A stretch of 14,438 nucleotides of DNA from Gallionella sp. UBA4737 (GTDB taxonomy: Bacteria > Pseudomonadota > Gammaproteobacteria > Burkholderiales > Gallionellaceae): NCBI GenBank assembly GCA_002403995.1, contig DHIV01000084.1:5411-19848 (forward strand), given 5' to 3'. A model generated the notes under the pieces. It saw only the letters and a list, made by a program, of their open reading frames with translations, did not search any database and was not told the origin of the DNA. The position numbers and the translations under genes are program-made. Below, piece by piece: positions 12,637 to 14,438 of this stretch (the first letter of the stretch is position 1; every line of letters begins with the position of its first letter).

Positions 12637-13248
12637 ATGTTGACCATAGTATTTATAGTTGCTGCCTATCTGCTGGGCTCGATTTCCTTTGCCGTCATCA
12701 CCAGTAAATTATTCGGCTTGGCCGATCCGCGCACTTACGGTTCCGGCAATCCCGGCGCGACCAATGTGTTGCGCAGCGGCAAGAAAGCGGCTGCGGCACT
12801 GACGTTGTTCGGTGATGCGGCGAAGGGCTGGCTGGCGGTGTGGCTGGCGATACATTTCTCTCCGAGTGATGTGTCATACACGATGCTGGCTGCGGCCGTG
12901 GCGCTGGCCGTGTTCATCGGCCACCTGTTTCCGATTTTTCTGCGTTTCAAGGGTGGCAAGGGTGTGGCGACGGCGTTGGGTGTGTTGCTAGGCTTGAATG
13001 TTTGGGTGGGGCTGGGCGGGCTGGCGACCTGGTTGTTCATGGCGCTGGTGTTCCGCTACTCGTCATTGGCAGCTTTGACCGCTGCTGTTGCCACGCCGAT
13101 CTATGCGTTCCTGTTGGGCCTGCCCCGCGAGTGGGTGCTGGCATCCGGCATCATGTCATTGCTGCTGATCTGGCGGCACAAGAGCAATATCCAGAATCTG
13201 CTGGCGGGTAAAGAGACCAAGATCGGCAACAGCAAAAAATCTCAATAG
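12637..13248 (+). CDS. plsY: Acyl-phosphate:glycerol-3-phosphate acyltransferase PlsY
   Basis: A 203-aa inner-membrane enzyme with about five hydrophobic segments. The three family motifs are visible: LLGSISFAVITSKLFGLADP (12-31), YGSGNPGATNVLR (34-46, phosphate-binding) and FIGHLFPIFLRFKGGKGVAT (93-112). The helical segment SSLAALTAAVATPIYAFLL lies near the C-terminus. It makes 1-acyl-glycerol-3-phosphate from acyl-phosphate made by PlsX, the first acylation of phospholipid synthesis. The start is ATG 12637, with no strong Shine-Dalgarno. TAAAAT at 12601-12606 is a possible -10 box. The stop codon overlaps the end of the convergent tsaD by seven bases. Next-door tsaD (ygjD) is a common neighbour of plsY (ygiH) in proteobacteria, which supports both names. 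Confidence 0.97.
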   Translation: MLTIVFIVAAYLLGSISFAVITSKLFGLADPRTYGSGNPGATNVLRSGKKAAAALTLFGDAAKGWLAVWLAIHFSPSDVSYTMLAAAVALAVFIGHLFPIFLRFKGGKGVATALGVLLGLNVWVGLGGLATWLFMALVFRYSSLAALTAAVATPIYAFLLGLPREWVLASGIMSLLLIWRHKSNIQNLLAGKETKIGNSKKSQ

Positions 13249-14261
13249 ACGATTTCCGCCAAGTCCCAGCGCGGTTTGACGTTGAAGCGATAATCTTTTT
13301 TATTTTGTTGTTGTGCCAGTCTTAAAGCGCCGGCAAAGGCGATCATCGCACCGTTGTCGGTGCAGAATTCCAGATCGGGATAGAACACTTTGCCGCCGCG
13401 CTTGCCGATTCCTTCGGTCAAGCGGCTGCGCAACAGTTGGTTCGCGCCCACGCCGCCCGCCACCACCAATTGATCGAGTCCGGTGTGCGCCAAGGCGGCG
13501 CGTGCCTTGTGTGCCAATACATCGACGATGGCTTCCTGCACGGCACATGCAATGTCAGCCTTTGTTTGTTCGTCGTCACCACTTTGTTTCACCAGCGTCA
13601 GCACCGCCGTCTTCAATCCGCTGAAACTAAAATCCAGATCGCCGCTGTGCTGCATCGGACGCGGCAATTTGTATCTGCCGGGGCGACCCGCTACGGCGAG
13701 CTTTGCCAGCGCGGGGCCGCCCGGATAACTCAAGCCCAACAGCTTCGCGCTCTTGTCGAACGCTTCTCCGGCTGCGTCATCGAGTGTTTCGCCGAGCAAG
13801 GTGTAGCGTCCCACGCCATCCACACGCATCAGTTGCGTGTGCCCGCCAGAAACCAGCAAGGCGACGAATGGGAATTCGGGTGCAGGATCGGACAGCAAAG
13901 GTGAGAGCAGATGACCTTCCAGATGATGGATGCCGATGGCAGGGATGTCGAGTGCATAGGCCAGTGAATTTGCGATGCTCGCACCGACCAGCAGTGCGCC
14001 ACCCAAGCCCGGCCCTTGCGTGTAGGCGACCGCGCTGACCTGAGCTAGTGACACATCCGCTTCGCGTAAAACTTGGCGCACCAGCGGAATGACGCGCCGG
14101 ACGTGATCGCGTGAGGCGAGCTCGGGAACGACGCCGCCATATTCGTTGTGCATCGCGACTTGCGTATACAGCGCGTGCGCCAGCAAGCCGCGCCCCATCT
14201 GGTAGAGCGCGATGCCGGTCTCGTCGCAGGACGATTCTATTCCTAGTGTGATCAGTGACAT
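13242..14261 (-). CDS. tsaD: tRNA N6-adenosine threonylcarbamoyltransferase TsaD
   Basis: A 339-aa member of the Kae1/TsaD family, full length. It starts MSLITLGIESSCDETGIALY. The metal-binding IHHLEGHLLSP gives His113 and His117. The nucleotide-binding core includes FPFVALLVSGGHTQLMRV (130-147), LGETLDDAAGEAFDKSAKLL (156-175), DFSFSGLKTAV (210-220) and VAGGVGANQLLRSRL. The C-terminal FCTDNGAMIAFAGALRL is also typical. With TsaB, TsaC and TsaE it makes t6A37 in ANN-decoding tRNAs, an essential modification. A TACAAT-like -10 on the minus strand (14286-14291) lies about 25 bp upstream of the ATG. It diverges from the presumed rRNA promoter to its right and runs into plsY by seven bases at its end. 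Confidence 0.98.
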   Translation of the reverse strand: MSLITLGIESSCDETGIALYQMGRGLLAHALYTQVAMHNEYGGVVPELASRDHVRRVIPLVRQVLREADVSLAQVSAVAYTQGPGLGGALLVGASIANSLAYALDIPAIGIHHLEGHLLSPLLSDPAPEFPFVALLVSGGHTQLMRVDGVGRYTLLGETLDDAAGEAFDKSAKLLGLSYPGGPALAKLAVAGRPGRYKLPRPMQHSGDLDFSFSGLKTAVLTLVKQSGDDEQTKADIACAVQEAIVDVLAHKARAALAHTGLDQLVVAGGVGANQLLRSRLTEGIGKRGGKVFYPDLEFCTDNGAMIAFAGALRLAQQQNKKDYRFNVKPRWDLAEIVY

Positions 14262-14324
14262 TTTCGGTTTTTCAAAGAAGGCTGCATTGTAGTGAATATC
14301 GTGCTTGCGCAGCTAATCCGCAAA

Positions 14325-14378
14325 TATTATGAAAATATTTCAGAAAAGTATTGACGAGAGTTTTTTCATCACTATAAT
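14325..14378 (+). promoter_or_regulatory. Strong sigma-70 promoter with UP-like element, probably of an rRNA operon
   Basis: TTGACG at 14351-14356 and a perfect TATAAT at 14373-14378 are 16 bp apart. An A/T-rich stretch at 14325-14350 resembles an UP element, and a GC-rich discriminator (GCGCACC) follows the -10, as in stringently controlled rRNA promoters. Confidence 0.7.
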
Positions 14379-14438
14379 GCGCACCTCTTCGCTGTCCGGT
14401 AGTTTATCCGGGTGGCCCGATCTTTAAAAAACAAACGA
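14379..14438 (+). other. Leader segment resembling a 16S rRNA operon leader (cut by window end)
   Basis: After the promoter the sequence CCTCTTCGCTG and then GATCTTTAAAAA near the end resemble the boxA-containing leader (consensus around TGCTCTTTAA) just upstream of 16S rRNA in betaproteobacteria. No part of a mature rRNA is in the window, so this is inference from the leader alone. Confidence 0.45.

Overview
The window looks like a chromosomal segment of a betaproteobacterium. The signs are the order ffh / ypjD / rpsP-rimM-trmD-rplS, proteins of proteobacterial type throughout, a CbbY-like phosphatase of the kind found with RuBisCO in autotrophs, and intergenic repeats common in that class. 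An autotrophic or iron/sulfur-oxidising member of the Nitrosomonadales/Gallionellaceae is a plausible guess, but it is inference and no search was run.

Layout. Positions 1-2931 (+): the 3' part of a proton-pumping P-type ATPase, a class III-like PPK2 polyphosphate kinase and an aquaporin-family channel, an ion/water/phosphate-energy cluster. Positions 2942-5240 (-): a tRNA-Ala(CGC) directly behind a cbbY-like HAD phosphatase, an unusual intergenic repeat, and ffh. Positions 5298-8187 (+): ypjD, then the translation operon rpsP-rimM-trmD-rplS, with a good promoter and a strong intrinsic terminator. Positions 8210-9643 (+): an O6-alkylguanine-DNA alkyltransferase whose C-terminus runs into a palindromic repeat, and xerD.

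Positions 9647-12051 form an accessory pocket between xerD and folB. It holds a HigBA toxin-antitoxin pair, whose 21-bp palindromic operator overlaps the -10 box and whose transcript is probably leaderless. Next comes a 353-codon minus-strand gene of non-core type, flanked by two inverted copies of a ~200-bp repeat that are almost identical over their inner 115 bp. Its C-terminal half looks like an Apea-like HEPN domain (RSKFIHG motif), so an RNase/abortive-infection type defence protein is the best guess. This inverted-repeat-bounded HEPN cassette next to a toxin-antitoxin pair is the most interesting object in the window.

Positions 12052-14261: folB (-), a 123-bp MITE-like element with a dRS3-type core, plsY (+) and tsaD (-), the last two converging with a 7-bp overlap. 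The last ~90 bases hold a strong promoter and a leader that look like the start of a ribosomal RNA operon lying just beyond the window.
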